DNA of 64,000 nucleotides from Phialophora verrucosa. Its lineage: Eukaryota; Ascomycota; Eurotiomycetes; Chaetothyriales; Herpotrichiellaceae. The translations under genes were made by a program, and so were the position numbers. Below the pieces are notes generated by a model, which did no database searches, had not been told where the DNA came from, and worked only from the letters and a program-made list of their open reading frames with translations. Positions 1 through 11,110 of this stretch are shown here, one piece after another. The stretch lies in contig MSED01000002.1 in the NCBI GenBank assembly GCA_002099365.1, positions 1-64,000 of the forward strand. The letters are read 5' to 3'. Every line of letters starts with the position of its first letter. The stretch's first letter is position 1.

Positions 1-112
1 CCTAACCCTAACCCTAACCCTAACCCTAACCCTAACCCTAACCCTAACCCTAACCCTAACCCTAACCCTAACCCTAACCCTAACCCTAACCCTAACCCTA
101 ACCCTAACCCTA
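1..112. repeat. Telomere repeat array (CCCTAA)n
   Basis: About 18 uninterrupted copies of the hexamer CCCTAA run from the first base to about 110, so the window begins at a chromosome end with the G-rich TTAGGG strand pointing outward. TTAGGG is the usual telomere repeat of filamentous ascomycetes. The array stops abruptly against AT-rich DNA with no variant repeats between. Confidence 0.98.
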
Positions 113-942
113 TAACGGTATTAAATAAATAAGTATCTACTAAATAGACTTATTAGCGATAAACTTAAGCGTTTCCCCTCTACGGGATAGTATAGTTATA
201 TATTACGGATATCTAGTTTAATACTATTATCTATTCGCCGGCCTATAGTATTAATATAGCTGTAGCTTAGCTATTTCTAGTAACTCTTTATAGTACTCTT
301 TTTCTTTATCCGGGAGCTTTTCGCGCGCTATTTAAGATAGGTCTTAATAATCTTCGGTTTATAAGTTTAAAGATATTCTATAAGTTCGCGGCTAATTCTC
401 TTATAAAAGTTACTAAAGGTATAGTTAATATAAGTAGTTAGGTAGATTATATTAAAAGGAGGATAGCTTTACTATCGCTAGAAATTAAGTTCTTATTTTA
501 TAAGGGACTAGAACTAAAGCTTTTATCGCGATTAAGCTTAACCTTAAGTTTAGTAAAAGGTAATTCTCTCGAGAAGATAGTTATCCTCTCCGCTAAATTA
601 TCTATCGCCCTTAAAGAGCGAGATTGTGTCTAAATCCGAATTAGAAGAAGAGTCCTTACTAAAAGAAAAGTTTACTTTAGCCGATTCTTCTAAATTATTT
701 CTGTTATTATTTAGGCTAGAGCGAGACTCTATAGTTAATATAGTCTATATTATATTACGCGATATTATACTACTAAGCCGTAAAGCCTTAAGTAGGTAAC
801 TATATAACCTTTATAAAATAGCGGTAAGTTTAATAATTAGCTTTAAAGAAGGAGGAGAGTATAAGGAGATTATAAGAAGAGACTAAAGCGGGAGACTAAA
901 TATAAAGGGGATATATTAAAAAGGGCTATTTTAGAAGAGTAC

Positions 943-988
943 TCTACTATAGTAACTCTACTATAGTAACTTTACTATAGTAACTATA
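943..988. repeat. Three-copy short tandem repeat
   Basis: The motif CTACTATAGTAA with a short spacer occurs three times in a row inside the RIP-saturated DNA. The core is itself palindromic. It may be a remnant of a repeat subunit; nothing more can be said. Confidence 0.6.
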
Positions 989-2728
989 TAGATCTAAGGT
1001 CTATAGGAGCGCTAATAACTCGCGACTTAACCCTCGGCCTTCTTAAGATATATTAGTAAGTAGCGGTAAAAGGTATTGAAGGACATTAATAACGAGAGAT
1101 ATATTAAGCCTTTAGGTAAGCTAATGAAGGGAAGTAGGCCGGCGTATCGAGTATAGATAATATAATAGTAGAGCGGGGTAAGATAATAATATATATAACG
1201 AAGAGAAAGCCGGGCTAGTAGAGAGACTTTTTATAAGTAGAGAGGTCCTACTTAGGTATAGCGACGGAGAGCTAGATAAAGCGGCGGCTATTCTCCCGCC
1301 TCTATTACTAAAAAAGTAACTCCTTTTTACCTTAACTTATATTAAAATAGTTATTACTAGAGACTTTCTCGCTATCTTTACTACTAAGGCTAATATTAAA
1401 TAAATATTTAATATTTCTTATAACTTTATTATTTATTAATATTATAACTTAAAAGGTTTTATAGTATATCTCTTTATATTAACTATAGCTATTAATAAAT
1501 TTAACCTTCGCGAATTATATAAGGCGATTTAACTTTTTAATAAATAGAAATTACTAAACTTTAATAAGAATAATAATATAGATAACTTTAGTCTTAAGGT
1601 AAATTATATTAATAATAATAAGGAGATAAAGGATAGAGAAATATTAAATAATATAGCGGTTAATAATAATAACTTTAATAAAAAAGGTTATATTCCTATA
1701 GTATTTAATAAATACTTTAATAATAACTTTAGTATTACTTAAGTCTTTATTAATAATAATAATAGTAATAATAATAAAATTAATACTCTTTACCTGAAGA
1801 AAAGGGGAAAATATAGCTTAATAGTTAACTTAAGTTAATATAGTCTATACGCCTTTTTAATAACTATATTAGCGAATATAAATAATATATAATCTAATAT
1901 CCTATTATTATCTAAGAGTTATTATATAACTCTCCCTTCCCGCTTATTTATACTTTAAGATAATAATATATATATAAATTTATCTTAATAAATAAAATAG
2001 TTATTAAAACCTCTCTTAATAAAAGAGAAAAAATACTTATATTTTAGTATTCGCGCTCGCGAAGATTTATAAGAGCGATTATAAAAGATAAAGCGGTATT
2101 AAGATAATACTATACTATTATTATTTAGTCCTCTAGTCTTAAGAGACTCTAAAGTACTTTTATAATACCGCTTAAACCCTCTTTTATAGAAGTATTAAGC
2201 TTTATTAATACGTTATTTAAGTTAGTTATTATCTCTTTAACGGTAAAAGGTAAAGAGCCGATAAAAGATATATAAACTAATTAATAATTATTATATTTAT
2301 TATTATAATTTATATTAACTATAATATAATAGAAACTAAAAGTACCTTTTTACTCTTTACTATACTTAATACTTTATATAGTAATATTTTTATTTTTATT
2401 TTCCTTATTTTTTTTTTAAGGAAGTTTCTATCTTAGAATATTAAATAGTAAGTTATAGTAATAGTTAGTATAGTGTTAGAGCTATTAATAAAGATATATA
2501 GTTAAATAAATAAACGAGTTCTACTTAGCTAAAGATATTTAGTGTCCTATACCTAGCTATATAAAAGGATATAAGCCTTTATTAGCGTCTATAAAATAAT
2601 AAATATTACTACTAGTATAATACTATATCTATATATAAAATTACTAAGCTAAATCTAAACTAGCCTAAATAATAAAGCCCTATTAAATAGTACTAGTCTA
2701 AATAGAATCTTATTGTCCGGTCTAGTAG

Positions 2729-3050
2729 GGCTCTTAGTATTAGATTAGCTGTCTAATAGAGCTAAAAACCCTATAGGGTTATACTATCTTATCGGACTAT
2801 CCGGTGTCTAATTTATAATCTAGTAATAATTTTAGTAATAATTTTAAAAAAAGTAATAAAATATATTAATTATAGTAATTTTTTAAAAAAAAATTTATTT
2901 TAGACTATACTAGTTATCTAATAGTATAGTTTAACCCTTATAATATCCGATTTAATAAGGCTCTTAGTATTAAATTAGCTATCCTATAGAGCTTAAAACC
3001 CTATAGAGTTATACTATCCTATTAGACTACTTAGTATTTAATCTATAGTT
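2729..3050. repeat. Diverged direct repeat pair (2729-2820 and 2959-3050)
   Basis: Two segments of about 92 bp are recognisably the same sequence: both begin with GGCTCTTAGTATTA and both contain CCCTATAG, GTTATACTATC and a late TCTA tail. They differ mostly by transitions, as expected for RIP. The separating 138 bp is very AT-rich. A segment near 2667-2690 looks like an inverted copy of the sequence just before the second unit, so the region may be a degenerate inverted-repeat element. Confidence 0.65.
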
Positions 3051-3555
3051 TATTTATAGCTTTATTTTTTATTAATTAAATTTTATTTTATAATCTCTTT
3101 TACTTTAACCTACTTTTTAATTATATATACTTCGCGAGAAGTATAGCTAAATTAACGTCTTTAGCTACTATACTACTTTTATACTTAAGTAATATATATT
3201 TTATATCTTCTTTATTAGCTTTTAGGTTTTTATCTTTATTATTATCTTTTATAAATATAAATATAAGGTCTTCTTAAGGAGGGCCTATAATTAAAGCCGC
3301 TTCTATAGGTATCGCTTATACTATAGGAGGTAGCTTTCTAGGCGCTATTACTATATATATAACTATTATCCGCTCCGACTAATTTAAGAGTAATACTTTA
3401 AGAATATTAAGGATAATCTAATAGGATAAGTAAAGTATAATAATAATAATAATATTTAAAGTTTAAGTTACCCTTAATATTTAGTTAATATAAGACTTAA
3501 AGTATAAGAGAAGGATACTTCTCTTATATAAGTATCCCTTTATCTATATAAGACC

Positions 3556-3604
3556 CTTAGTGCCGGAATATTCCTTAGCGTCCTAAGATATTCCTAACAT
3601 TAAG
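3556..3604. repeat. Imperfect inverted repeat
   Basis: The segment from CTTAGTGCCGGAATATTCC to the end of TTCCTAACATTAAG folds back on itself with a few mismatches around a short GCGT centre. It lies at the inner edge of the RIP-mutated DNA and may be the end of a mobile element. Confidence 0.4.
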
Positions 3605-3840
3605 TGAAATAAGTACCGGAATATATCTTAGTACTTATTATATAAAAAATCTTAGTTCCTATCAATAAGTACTATCAAGTAGGGTAGTAGGTTACGTAAC
3701 CTAGGCTAGCCGTATTAACGAGGCTATCCCTTCCGCCTAACCTTCCGTTCCTGCCGGCGCCCTAGGCCGCATGAAAGGTCGGCTCGTAACACCCCCGTAG
3801 CCCTAGAAAGCTAAGATTAGGCTAAAGTAGAGACCTAAAG

Positions 3841-3848
3841 TATAAAAG
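3841..3848 (+). promoter_or_regulatory. Possible TATA box of the first regulator gene
   Basis: TATAAAAG stands 113 bases before the chosen start codon at 3954, just where the RIP-depleted composition gives way to normal sequence. The position suits a core promoter, but the match is short and no transcript is known here. Confidence 0.35.
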
Positions 3849-3953
3849 AAGGTAAAAACCCGCCGAAGAGTTAAATCCTACTTTATTCGTCCTTTCTACG
3901 ATACCGTACGCTTCGCCGAACTGACATCGCATCTCTAGCCATGGACAGATAAT

Positions 3954-6409
3954 ATGGATCCATCCAACGCTTCAGAACCTCGTATAATTCCTGAGAACGG
4001 AGATAGTGACGTAGAAGCGGGAGCTAGATTTAGACGCAAGCGTCGAACAGCGCCTTGTGATAACTGCAGATACGTGTTCTATTGTCACTCCCCCGTGTCT
4101 ATAACCTATTAACGCTGCGTACAGAGAAGCATCTCAAGTGTGAGTCTATATACAGTGATGGACTTGACATCGTCTCTGAACACCCCGCAGGTGATTTTGT
4201 CAACTCAGTCTGCACTAAATGTCAAAAGAGTGGCGAGCGGTGCATTCGATCAGCTACTCGTATCAAATTCAGACATGGGTCCAGCGCAAGATACGACACC
4301 GAGCGCTTTTCTGCGAGTCAAACCTGGTTGAATCGAAATAGATCCTACAGTAGGTTGATTTCCCAATGTTGAAAAGCAGAGGCGGAACCTTCGTACGAGA
4401 CGCGCATCCGCCGGATTGAAGAGTCCTGCGACAAGAAGAAGACCAGGAGCTCGAGGAGATATCTCCCGAGTCCATCAAGATGCGGTAGTGAGATCTTGGA
4501 GGACTGTGTCTATTGGCCGAGAGCATTCTCTCCGCCATATTTTCATTTTCATGGAGTCCCTAGCGGGTTGTCTACTAACCAACTGTCACCATGTATAGCA
4601 AAATTGAAGTACGTCAACGAAAATGCCGAGTTAGCAGCATTGTACGGCCATGACGAAGGAGAACCTGGCCCCGATCACGGACGACAACACGAACAGGAAG
4701 TGAATAGAGGCCATCAGTCAGAATCTGGCGATGCAGAAGTTTCTCAACTTGACACTGATCTCACCCCGACTCATGGCGGCGAGGACCTGCCTGCGGGCTT
4801 TCACCATACCTCTGCGGCCTCATTCTCAACAACTGATGCCGTCCCTTTGCAGAGAGACTCTCTTGAAGGCATGTCACAATTAGGGGACGCAATGTGGCAG
4901 TCGCCCATTCGGAATGAACAATCCACCCCGTTCCAGTCAAATCATCTTCGGGAGTTCTCTGGTTCTCAGAGTTCAATGCCCTTTCACTCTCCTAATCAGA
5001 CTCGGAATGTCGGGGTCCTTTCGCCACAAACCTCCTTTCGTAGTGGCCTTGTCAAGTCACCACCAGACACCGCAGCTCAAACAGCCAATTCGGAGCTCGA
5101 GGTTAACCTCTTACGGTATTTCATCGATGTCCTCGCCTGCTGGTTTGATATTTGCGACCCAGAGAAACACTTCGCACTGATAGTGCCTCACAGGGCACGA
5201 TGGTGCCCGCCTTTGAAAAATGCAATTCTGGCAGCTTCAGCACGCCATTTGACACGGGTTTGCAATCCAACCTCGAAACCTGATTTCAGCTACTTCCACG
5301 AGGGCGAGCTTGTTGCCAACCTCGCCGAAGAAACAGCTCTGCGTTATCACAGCGAATGTATCAAGGAACTCCTCCAACGCAGTATGGATCCGGAACAGAC
5401 GCAAGACGCAAGTCTTCTCGCTGCCGCCATCATCCTACGCTTCTATGAAGAGATCGATGCTCCGCTCCGGGAGGATTCTAGCGATACCGAGCTCTTCCTT
5501 CGTGTCATCAACGTCTTCATCGATGCTCAAATTCCCTCTATGCCAGTCAGCTCTCCCGTGATGAGCGGACACGAAGTTGGGCGTACAGATCAGGACGGGC
5601 CCATAACCTTCTCGTCACAAGCCTCGCAGTTTCATATCGCGTCATCTCATCCAGCGGACCTTAGTGACGCCCCTTCGCATTGGCGCACTGATGGCCTTCG
5701 CCACGCATGTTTCTGGGTGGCTTTCCGACAAGAGATCCACAGCGCGTTTTTGAAACAACGACCGTTCAACCTCGCACTGTCCCGCTGCGAAGCGTTCCGA
5801 AGCTTTTCACCCGCCGAGGACGCGGTCTGGGCTGATCGGCTGGTTGTATTTTGTGCCGACGTCCTGGAATTCTGCTACGAGAATACCACAAACATTCCAT
5901 CGCGGCATACCCCGAGCGTGACACTCAAAGATCGGTGGCTGAGCTTGAAGCAGCACGAGAAGATGTGGGGTGAAGTACTGCCAGCCAGCTTTGAACCAAT
6001 TTACTTTCGGGATCCCGACCGCTCGAAAGGAGAAGTCTTTCCCCAGATTTGCTACGTCGTGGACTGCCACGTCGCGGGAGTGCAACATGTCGAGCTTGCC
6101 AGGATCCTACTCGCCGTCTACGATCCCACACGACCGAAACTCGGACCGGGCTACATTGCAAGGATGCGCGCGTCGGCTGCGGAATTGAAAGGGGCTGTCT
6201 TGCGTCTTTGCGGGATCGCCTTGAGTAATCGCAAATGCCCGCCGGCTTTTGTCACGGCTTTCCTGGGCATAGTCATGTGTGGCGAGTATTTTGAAGACCC
6301 GCTGGAGCAAGAGGCTTTGCTTGGGATTCTGGATAAGATGGAGACAGACCATGGCTGGCCTGCTGGGGACACGAGGCAGACATTGAAGGAGGCGTGGGGA
6401 ATAGCCTGA
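3954..6409 (+). CDS. Zn2Cys6 fungal transcription factor (paralogue 1)
   Basis: Nuclear binuclear zinc-cluster regulator, target unknown. The cluster is split by two introns: exon 1 3954-4073, intron 4074-4126, a 13-nt exon 4127-4139, intron 4140-4190, exon 3 from 4191. Spliced, it reads C-DN-C-RYKHLK-C-DFVNSV-C-TK-C-QKSGER-C, a perfect CX2CX6CX6CX2CX6C preceded by basic RRKRR. The body is open to the stop at 6407-6409 and carries the fungal-specific regulatory domain (RYFIDVLACWFDICDPEKHF, then ARHLTRV, and a late VVDCHVAGVQHVELAR). One unresolved point: an in-frame TGA at 4370-4372 lies between the cluster exon (ending near QTWLNR) and the body. A further intron probably removes it (63 nt from 4317 to 4379 is one option), but no choice keeps all family motifs, so a real nonsense change is possible. 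It is the gene closest to the telomere and is homologous to the regulator at 57.1 kb. Confidence 0.8.
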
Positions 6410-6652
6410 ACCGTGCCAAGTGCATGCATGAGATGACACCTTGTCTAGAAGAAGTTACCTTTACAGGGGTTGTTAACACCGAGAAAGACAATTCTAGCTC
6501 ATAAGGCGGGACACATGCACGCCCAGGGCACGTTTTGGAAGACAGAAAGCACCCGAAGCACCGTTTACATCACGTAGCGAACACCAGATGCAGGGACCAG
6601 AGCGCGCCAGCTCGACACGGTTAAGTTTTGACTGGTGTCATTATCGTATATT

Positions 6653-8830
6653 TCATCCCCAAACATCCTCCTGCCACTTCTTCACCCGTTTCCTCTCTTT
6701 CCGCCAACTGTTCAAGCCCACCCCATCATACCCTCTCGCCCTTCTCACACCTTGGCCAATTCTACTTCCCACTTCCCGCGCCATTGCTGCTGACCCGCAA
6801 ATATAGAGCCCCGCATCTTCCTCAAGAAGCAACCCGATCAAATCGTCGCGTCGCTCGTCCACGCGGTCTTGGACATATACCTTTTTATAACCATCGAGCC
6901 GCGAGAAGGCATACACAATCTCCAAGCCCGGAATGGTCGACTGTAATGCCTCCAGCTCACCCTTGTACAGGAGATCCTGGTTGGGATGACGGCAGCCGAA
7001 AATCAGGATCGTCCTGCCGATGGGTGTTTTCCTCTCGCTGAGGAGCGAAGTGAGACGAGCGCGTTCGTACAAGAAGGCGCGGAACGGTGCAATACCAGTC
7101 CCCGCGGCGATGAAGATGAGTGGGGTGCTCAACGAGGAGGGCAGCTTGAAGGTGGAGCGTCGGATTGAGGCGTGCAGAATACTACTCCTCGTGTTCGACA
7201 ATCCAAGCGAAGGGTTGACGAGGGGCGGGTAGAGTGCTGTGGGAGCCTTAGATGCGCCAGAACTGTTTGGCTTCGAGACGAAAGAGGAAAGATATGTGCT
7301 TGTTAGCCCGACAATGGAGGTGGAGCAGTCTTCGAGCAGGGGCTGTGGGTTGTTGGCCACTGTGATGGCTAGGCGACGTGGCGATGTGATGCTCGAGCTG
7401 GAGATGGAGTAGTAACGTGGCGTCATGGGACGGAGCGATTCAATGACGAAGGAGAGAGGTAAATCAGACCAGGACGCGGATGAGTCCACGGTCTGAACTT
7501 GTTTGAGAAGCCTGGCGAATGTGAGGTGAGTTCTGGCCAGGAAAGCGGAGAAGCTTGTCTTCTCTGAGGCAAGGCCGCGAAGATAGGTCTTAGCTAACGG
7601 GGTGCTGGCCCACTGAGCCAGGGAGAGGACTGTCTCGCGAGACACAGGGGCGCAGATCTCTAGGTAGTGGCTGAAAAGAGCGGATACCGTAGTTGGAGAG
7701 GGTAGGTTAAGCTTGTTGGAGCCGGACTCAACCAGTTGAATCATAATGGGAACGTTCTCACGGCCGGTCAGACCCAGAACGTCGACGAGTGCTGCGACTT
7801 CAGAGACGGGATTGATCGGTCGGACTGCAAGGTGGTCGCCCGTCTTGTATTTGATTTCAGGATGGTCGGACAGGTCGAGCTCGAGGTGTAGGCAACTGCG
7901 ACACTCGGAAGTAAGACCCTGCAAAAGCTCTCGAGCAGAAGATATTGGCAGCGGCACTGTGGGGCTCGATGGCGCAGAAGAGACTGCTACTGAAGGTCGG
8001 TTCAGAGGTTCGCCCAAGTACACGCCGCTTGAGTCGATGAACTCGTCAAAGACGACGGTGATGGCTGGTTCGTATTCGGGCTCGCGTTCAGGGAGACCTA
8101 GTTGGGAACTGAGCTCGCTGAGCAACGCCGTCTTCCAATCCAAGAAATCTTCGTCGGTTGTGCCTTTTGCCTCGTCTGCTTTCCCTATTGGAAAGATGTT
8201 CTGGGCTCCAAGCTCTTGCAGCGAGACAACGACGGTGTCGATCACCGCGTTGTAGTACTTGTAATTGCTGTTTCCGCACCCGAACGCTGCGAATCTCAGG
8301 TTTTGGAAAGAGACTTCCGGGCTCGCTTTCAACCAGCTCAGGAAGCTGGTAGCGTTGTCGCTCGGATCGCCTTCACCGTATGTGGACATGATAAAGATGG
8401 CATACTGCGACTTGGACAGTTCGGCCATGGTATGGTGGTCGTAGTGGGAGGCGTCGGCCACCAAGGCTTCAAGCTTCAGACGACGATGGCAATCTCTGGC
8501 CAGACGATGAGCGAAGCCTTCCGCGGTGCCAGACTGAGATCCCCAGAGTATGACAGCCTGTTTGCCCGTCTCAGCAAGCTTTTCAGCGATATTCCGCGTG
8601 GATTTGCCGGCTGCAGCTAGGCTTGCAACGCTTGCTTGAGGCCGTTCGAACCATTGGTGATGATACGGGTCGGGCTTGTCCCACAGAATACCACGACCGA
8701 TGTAGGCGATGCTGCCTGCGAGAAGGATCGCCAGCACGAGGAAATCATCATAAGTCGGGTTCGTGAACAACTGGTGAATGGGGAGTGGGATTGAAGCCAG
8801 TAGGCTCAATTCTGCCGATGAGAGAGACAT
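6653..8830 (-). CDS. NADPH-cytochrome P450 reductase
   Basis: Uninterrupted 725-residue diflavin reductase that passes electrons from NADPH through FAD and FMN to microsomal P450s. An N-terminal membrane anchor (FLVLAILLAGSIAYIG, about 29-44) is followed by the flavodoxin domain (ILWGSQSGTAEGFA, then STYGEGDPSDNA). The FAD domain shows PRYYSISSSS and the NADPH domain GTGIAPFRAFLYERA and YICGSAAMAREV. The C-terminus ends DVWG, near the conserved terminal tryptophan seen in this family. Length is normal. It is transcribed away from the P450 at 9545, across a shared 714-bp region. Fungi usually carry a core reductase elsewhere, so this may be an extra copy dedicated to the neighbouring P450; that is inference. 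Its 3' end faces the 3' end of the upstream regulator 243 bp away. Confidence 0.95.
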   Translation of the reverse strand: MSLSSAELSLLASIPLPIHQLFTNPTYDDFLVLAILLAGSIAYIGRGILWDKPDPYHHQWFERPQASVASLAAAGKSTRNIAEKLAETGKQAVILWGSQSGTAEGFAHRLARDCHRRLKLEALVADASHYDHHTMAELSKSQYAIFIMSTYGEGDPSDNATSFLSWLKASPEVSFQNLRFAAFGCGNSNYKYYNAVIDTVVVSLQELGAQNIFPIGKADEAKGTTDEDFLDWKTALLSELSSQLGLPEREPEYEPAITVVFDEFIDSSGVYLGEPLNRPSVAVSSAPSSPTVPLPISSARELLQGLTSECRSCLHLELDLSDHPEIKYKTGDHLAVRPINPVSEVAALVDVLGLTGRENVPIMIQLVESGSNKLNLPSPTTVSALFSHYLEICAPVSRETVLSLAQWASTPLAKTYLRGLASEKTSFSAFLARTHLTFARLLKQVQTVDSSASWSDLPLSFVIESLRPMTPRYYSISSSSITSPRRLAITVANNPQPLLEDCSTSIVGLTSTYLSSFVSKPNSSGASKAPTALYPPLVNPSLGLSNTRSSILHASIRRSTFKLPSSLSTPLIFIAAGTGIAPFRAFLYERARLTSLLSERKTPIGRTILIFGCRHPNQDLLYKGELEALQSTIPGLEIVYAFSRLDGYKKVYVQDRVDERRDDLIGLLLEEDAGLYICGSAAMAREVGSRIGQGVRRARGYDGVGLNSWRKERKRVKKWQEDVWG

Positions 8831-9544
8831 TGGTAGATGGTGGGGATAGACGGCACCGTCAGTGAGGAAACAGTCATAGTCCCAGCCATTTTGACAATTC
8901 GTTCGAGGCCCCTTCGACTTATGTTTTGATGCTCAGAAGTGGCACAGCGACTTGGATGGCGAAAATCATAGAGCAGTGCTCTATTAGGTACCGAGTCGAT
9001 TCGCCGGACTTTGACTGGAAATTAAAGTCGCCGAAAGCGTCCCAGGTAGTCCCTAGTGACAGACAGGGGGCTATCTGCATCCCCACGAGAGTCTTCTATA
9101 GTTGGAGTTGGGGATTGGGGTGCAGAGTTTGACAGATTGGTGAATTCGTCGGCATACATTTCTGATTTCGATCCTCGCACAGTTTTTCGCCGACAAATTG
9201 CCCTTTATAGAAAAGTAGAGCTTAGGTGAAAACCAGAGGTGGCGATCCTTCCAGAAAGGTGGACTATCATCCGAGATGCCTTTACATGATCGTGTGGTCG
9301 ATGCACCTTGCCTGCATGACCCGCTCTCTTCTGTAGCCGCTTACCATCCTGTGCAACATATGCACCGGATGCTAGACAGCGCCATAGCATGTCTGAGGTT
9401 GATCTTGCCTTCTGTCGCCGAAGATGGAAGAGGCTGCATTATCCTATTTGAAGGGTACGTAAAGATTGCTCTGCGCCTGTATTCCTCGTGTCATCACTCA
9501 CAGTTTCATTCTGCCTTGACTTCATCACAAACTCTGCTTCTAAG
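8831..9544. promoter_or_regulatory. Divergent intergenic region, reductase / P450
   Basis: These 714 bp hold the presumed promoters of the P450 reductase (leftward) and the P450 (rightward). No gene is seen. Shared upstream DNA would allow co-regulation. No regulator site can be assigned with confidence. Confidence 0.5.
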
Positions 9545-11110
9545 ATGTTGGGTTTCTTCTTCTTAATCCTTACGTGCGTGACTCTTCTTTGTTATTTTAT
9601 GGTTGTTCCTGCAATCAACTACTTCCGCGATCCCAAAGGACTTCGTAAATACCCAAACCTGTCTCCTCTGTCGGGCATTTCGGATCTCCCATTCATCTAC
9701 GAAGCACATAAAGGCTTCAGGTCTCATTCTTTGTTAAAAGCCCACGAGAAGCATCCGATCGTCCGAGTCGGGCCTAACGCTCTATCTTTCGGCACCAAGG
9801 ATGCGATCAAAGATATCTATGGGCACAACACAAAATGCACCAAAGACTTGATGTACAAGGCGTTGGCTGGTACACACTACCATCTGGCAGATGTCATCGA
9901 CAAGCCCGAACATGCCCGCAAAAGAAAGATGCTGTCCAGTGCCTATGCCATCAAGAATCTCGAGGCCTGGGAGCACAAAGTGGCTGATATGACGGCGCGA
10001 ATGATTAAGTCGTTCGATGCCCGGTGTACAGCACCTCTGGCCCAGGGAGAGCTCCCGACACCAGAAGACCAGACAGTTGACTATAGAATGTGGTCAAACC
10101 TCTTCACTATCTGCGCCATTGCCAACATTGGACTCAGCGAGGATCTTGGCTTCCTTGAGCGTGGCGACGACTTGATCACCTCAGAAGCCGCCAATGGCAC
10201 ATTGAAGAAAGTCCACTTCAGGGAATGCCTACATGCCACCGCATGGGCTCAGTCGAATTTGGTCTGGTCCTATGACTGGTTCCCCAAATTGATCAAAATC
10301 AGCAAGCTGGTGTCACCTACATACCGTCAGAAATGGAAGCTCAACAAAGATTGGGATGGCATCGTTCGCAATAGGGCTACCACTCGCTTCAAGAGATATC
10401 AAGCTGGTGAACAGCTCGACGATTTTTTCTCCGCCATTCTACATGACAAATGCGGGATTGCCCATAACCTCGAATGGGGTGAAATGGTGGCAGAGGTCAG
10501 CATCATGATGAACGCAGGTTCTGACACGACCGCCATCGCCATGAACAATGTCATTTACTTGCTATTGAAGCACCCTCGGTGTTTGGAGAAGCTACGCGAA
10601 GAGGTTGATGGTGCCTTGGACGAAGACGAGGTCGTTGCCCCTTATGATAAGGTCAAGCACCTCCCCTATTTGCGTGCCTGTCTTGACGAAAGCATGCGGC
10701 TTTTCCCACCCACTACCTTCGGATTGCCTCGCAGCACGCCACCCGAAGGCGCTCCAGTAGTTGGAGACTATATTCCCGGCAACACGACGGTCTCAATCTC
10801 GTCATACGTCGCGCACCGGGACCCTAGTGTCTTTCCTGACCCTGAGACGTACAATCCAGACAGATGGTCTGGTGAGGCAGGAAAAGAATTGCAGCCATAT
10901 TTCATTGCATTCTCAGCAGGTGCAAGAGGATGTATTGGCAGGAACATCAGCTACCTGGAGCAAATGGTACTGTTGTCGTCGTTGCTACATCGCTACGAGT
11001 TTGCTCTCCCTGACCCGCAGTGGGAGCCTGAGAGGAGAGAGAACTTCAACTTATCTCCAGGGCCAATGCCGCTGAAGGTGTGGAGGAGGAAGATGGATGA
11101 GGAGGGTTGA
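9545..11110 (+). CDS. Cytochrome P450 monooxygenase
   Basis: About 521 residues without introns. The start at 9545 (MLGFFFLILTCV) gives a normal N-terminal membrane anchor; an in-frame start 57 bases upstream would put polar residues before the anchor and is less likely. Diagnostic motifs: the I-helix oxygen-binding NAGSDTTAIAM, the K-helix ExxR as DESMRLFPP, the NPDRW segment, and the heme loop FSAGARGCIG with the cysteine ligand near residue 463. FRDPKGLRKYP at the N-terminus resembles fungal P450s annotated as benzoate-hydroxylase-like, but the family number and substrate cannot be set by eye. Placed head-to-head with a P450 reductase, it probably gets electrons from that partner. Confidence 0.95.
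   Translation: MLGFFFLILTCVTLLCYFMVVPAINYFRDPKGLRKYPNLSPLSGISDLPFIYEAHKGFRSHSLLKAHEKHPIVRVGPNALSFGTKDAIKDIYGHNTKCTKDLMYKALAGTHYHLADVIDKPEHARKRKMLSSAYAIKNLEAWEHKVADMTARMIKSFDARCTAPLAQGELPTPEDQTVDYRMWSNLFTICAIANIGLSEDLGFLERGDDLITSEAANGTLKKVHFRECLHATAWAQSNLVWSYDWFPKLIKISKLVSPTYRQKWKLNKDWDGIVRNRATTRFKRYQAGEQLDDFFSAILHDKCGIAHNLEWGEMVAEVSIMMNAGSDTTAIAMNNVIYLLLKHPRCLEKLREEVDGALDEDEVVAPYDKVKHLPYLRACLDESMRLFPPTTFGLPRSTPPEGAPVVGDYIPGNTTVSISSYVAHRDPSVFPDPETYNPDRWSGEAGKELQPYFIAFSAGARGCIGRNISYLEQMVLLSSLLHRYEFALPDPQWEPERRENFNLSPGPMPLKVWRRKMDEEG

Larger units (their letters stand above)
113..3800. repeat. RIP-saturated AT-rich subtelomeric DNA
   Basis: This stretch has almost no CpA or TpG dinucleotides and is crowded with TpA. 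That is the footprint of repeat-induced point mutation, which turns CpA into TpA on either strand. No long open frame survives. Islands with more GC lie near 590-660, 1010-1150 and 3690-3800. The source repeat cannot be named by eye; a retrotransposon or a telomere-linked repeat are both possible. The mutation signature fades just before the first gene at about 3.85 kb. Confidence 0.85.

Noticed and set aside
3556..3800. Possible solo LTR at the edge of the AT-rich block
   Set aside because: An imperfect fold-back exists, but no matching TG...CA ends or target duplication could be found.
8102..8620. 172-residue plus-strand open frame
   Set aside because: It is antisense to the flavodoxin domain of the P450 reductase.
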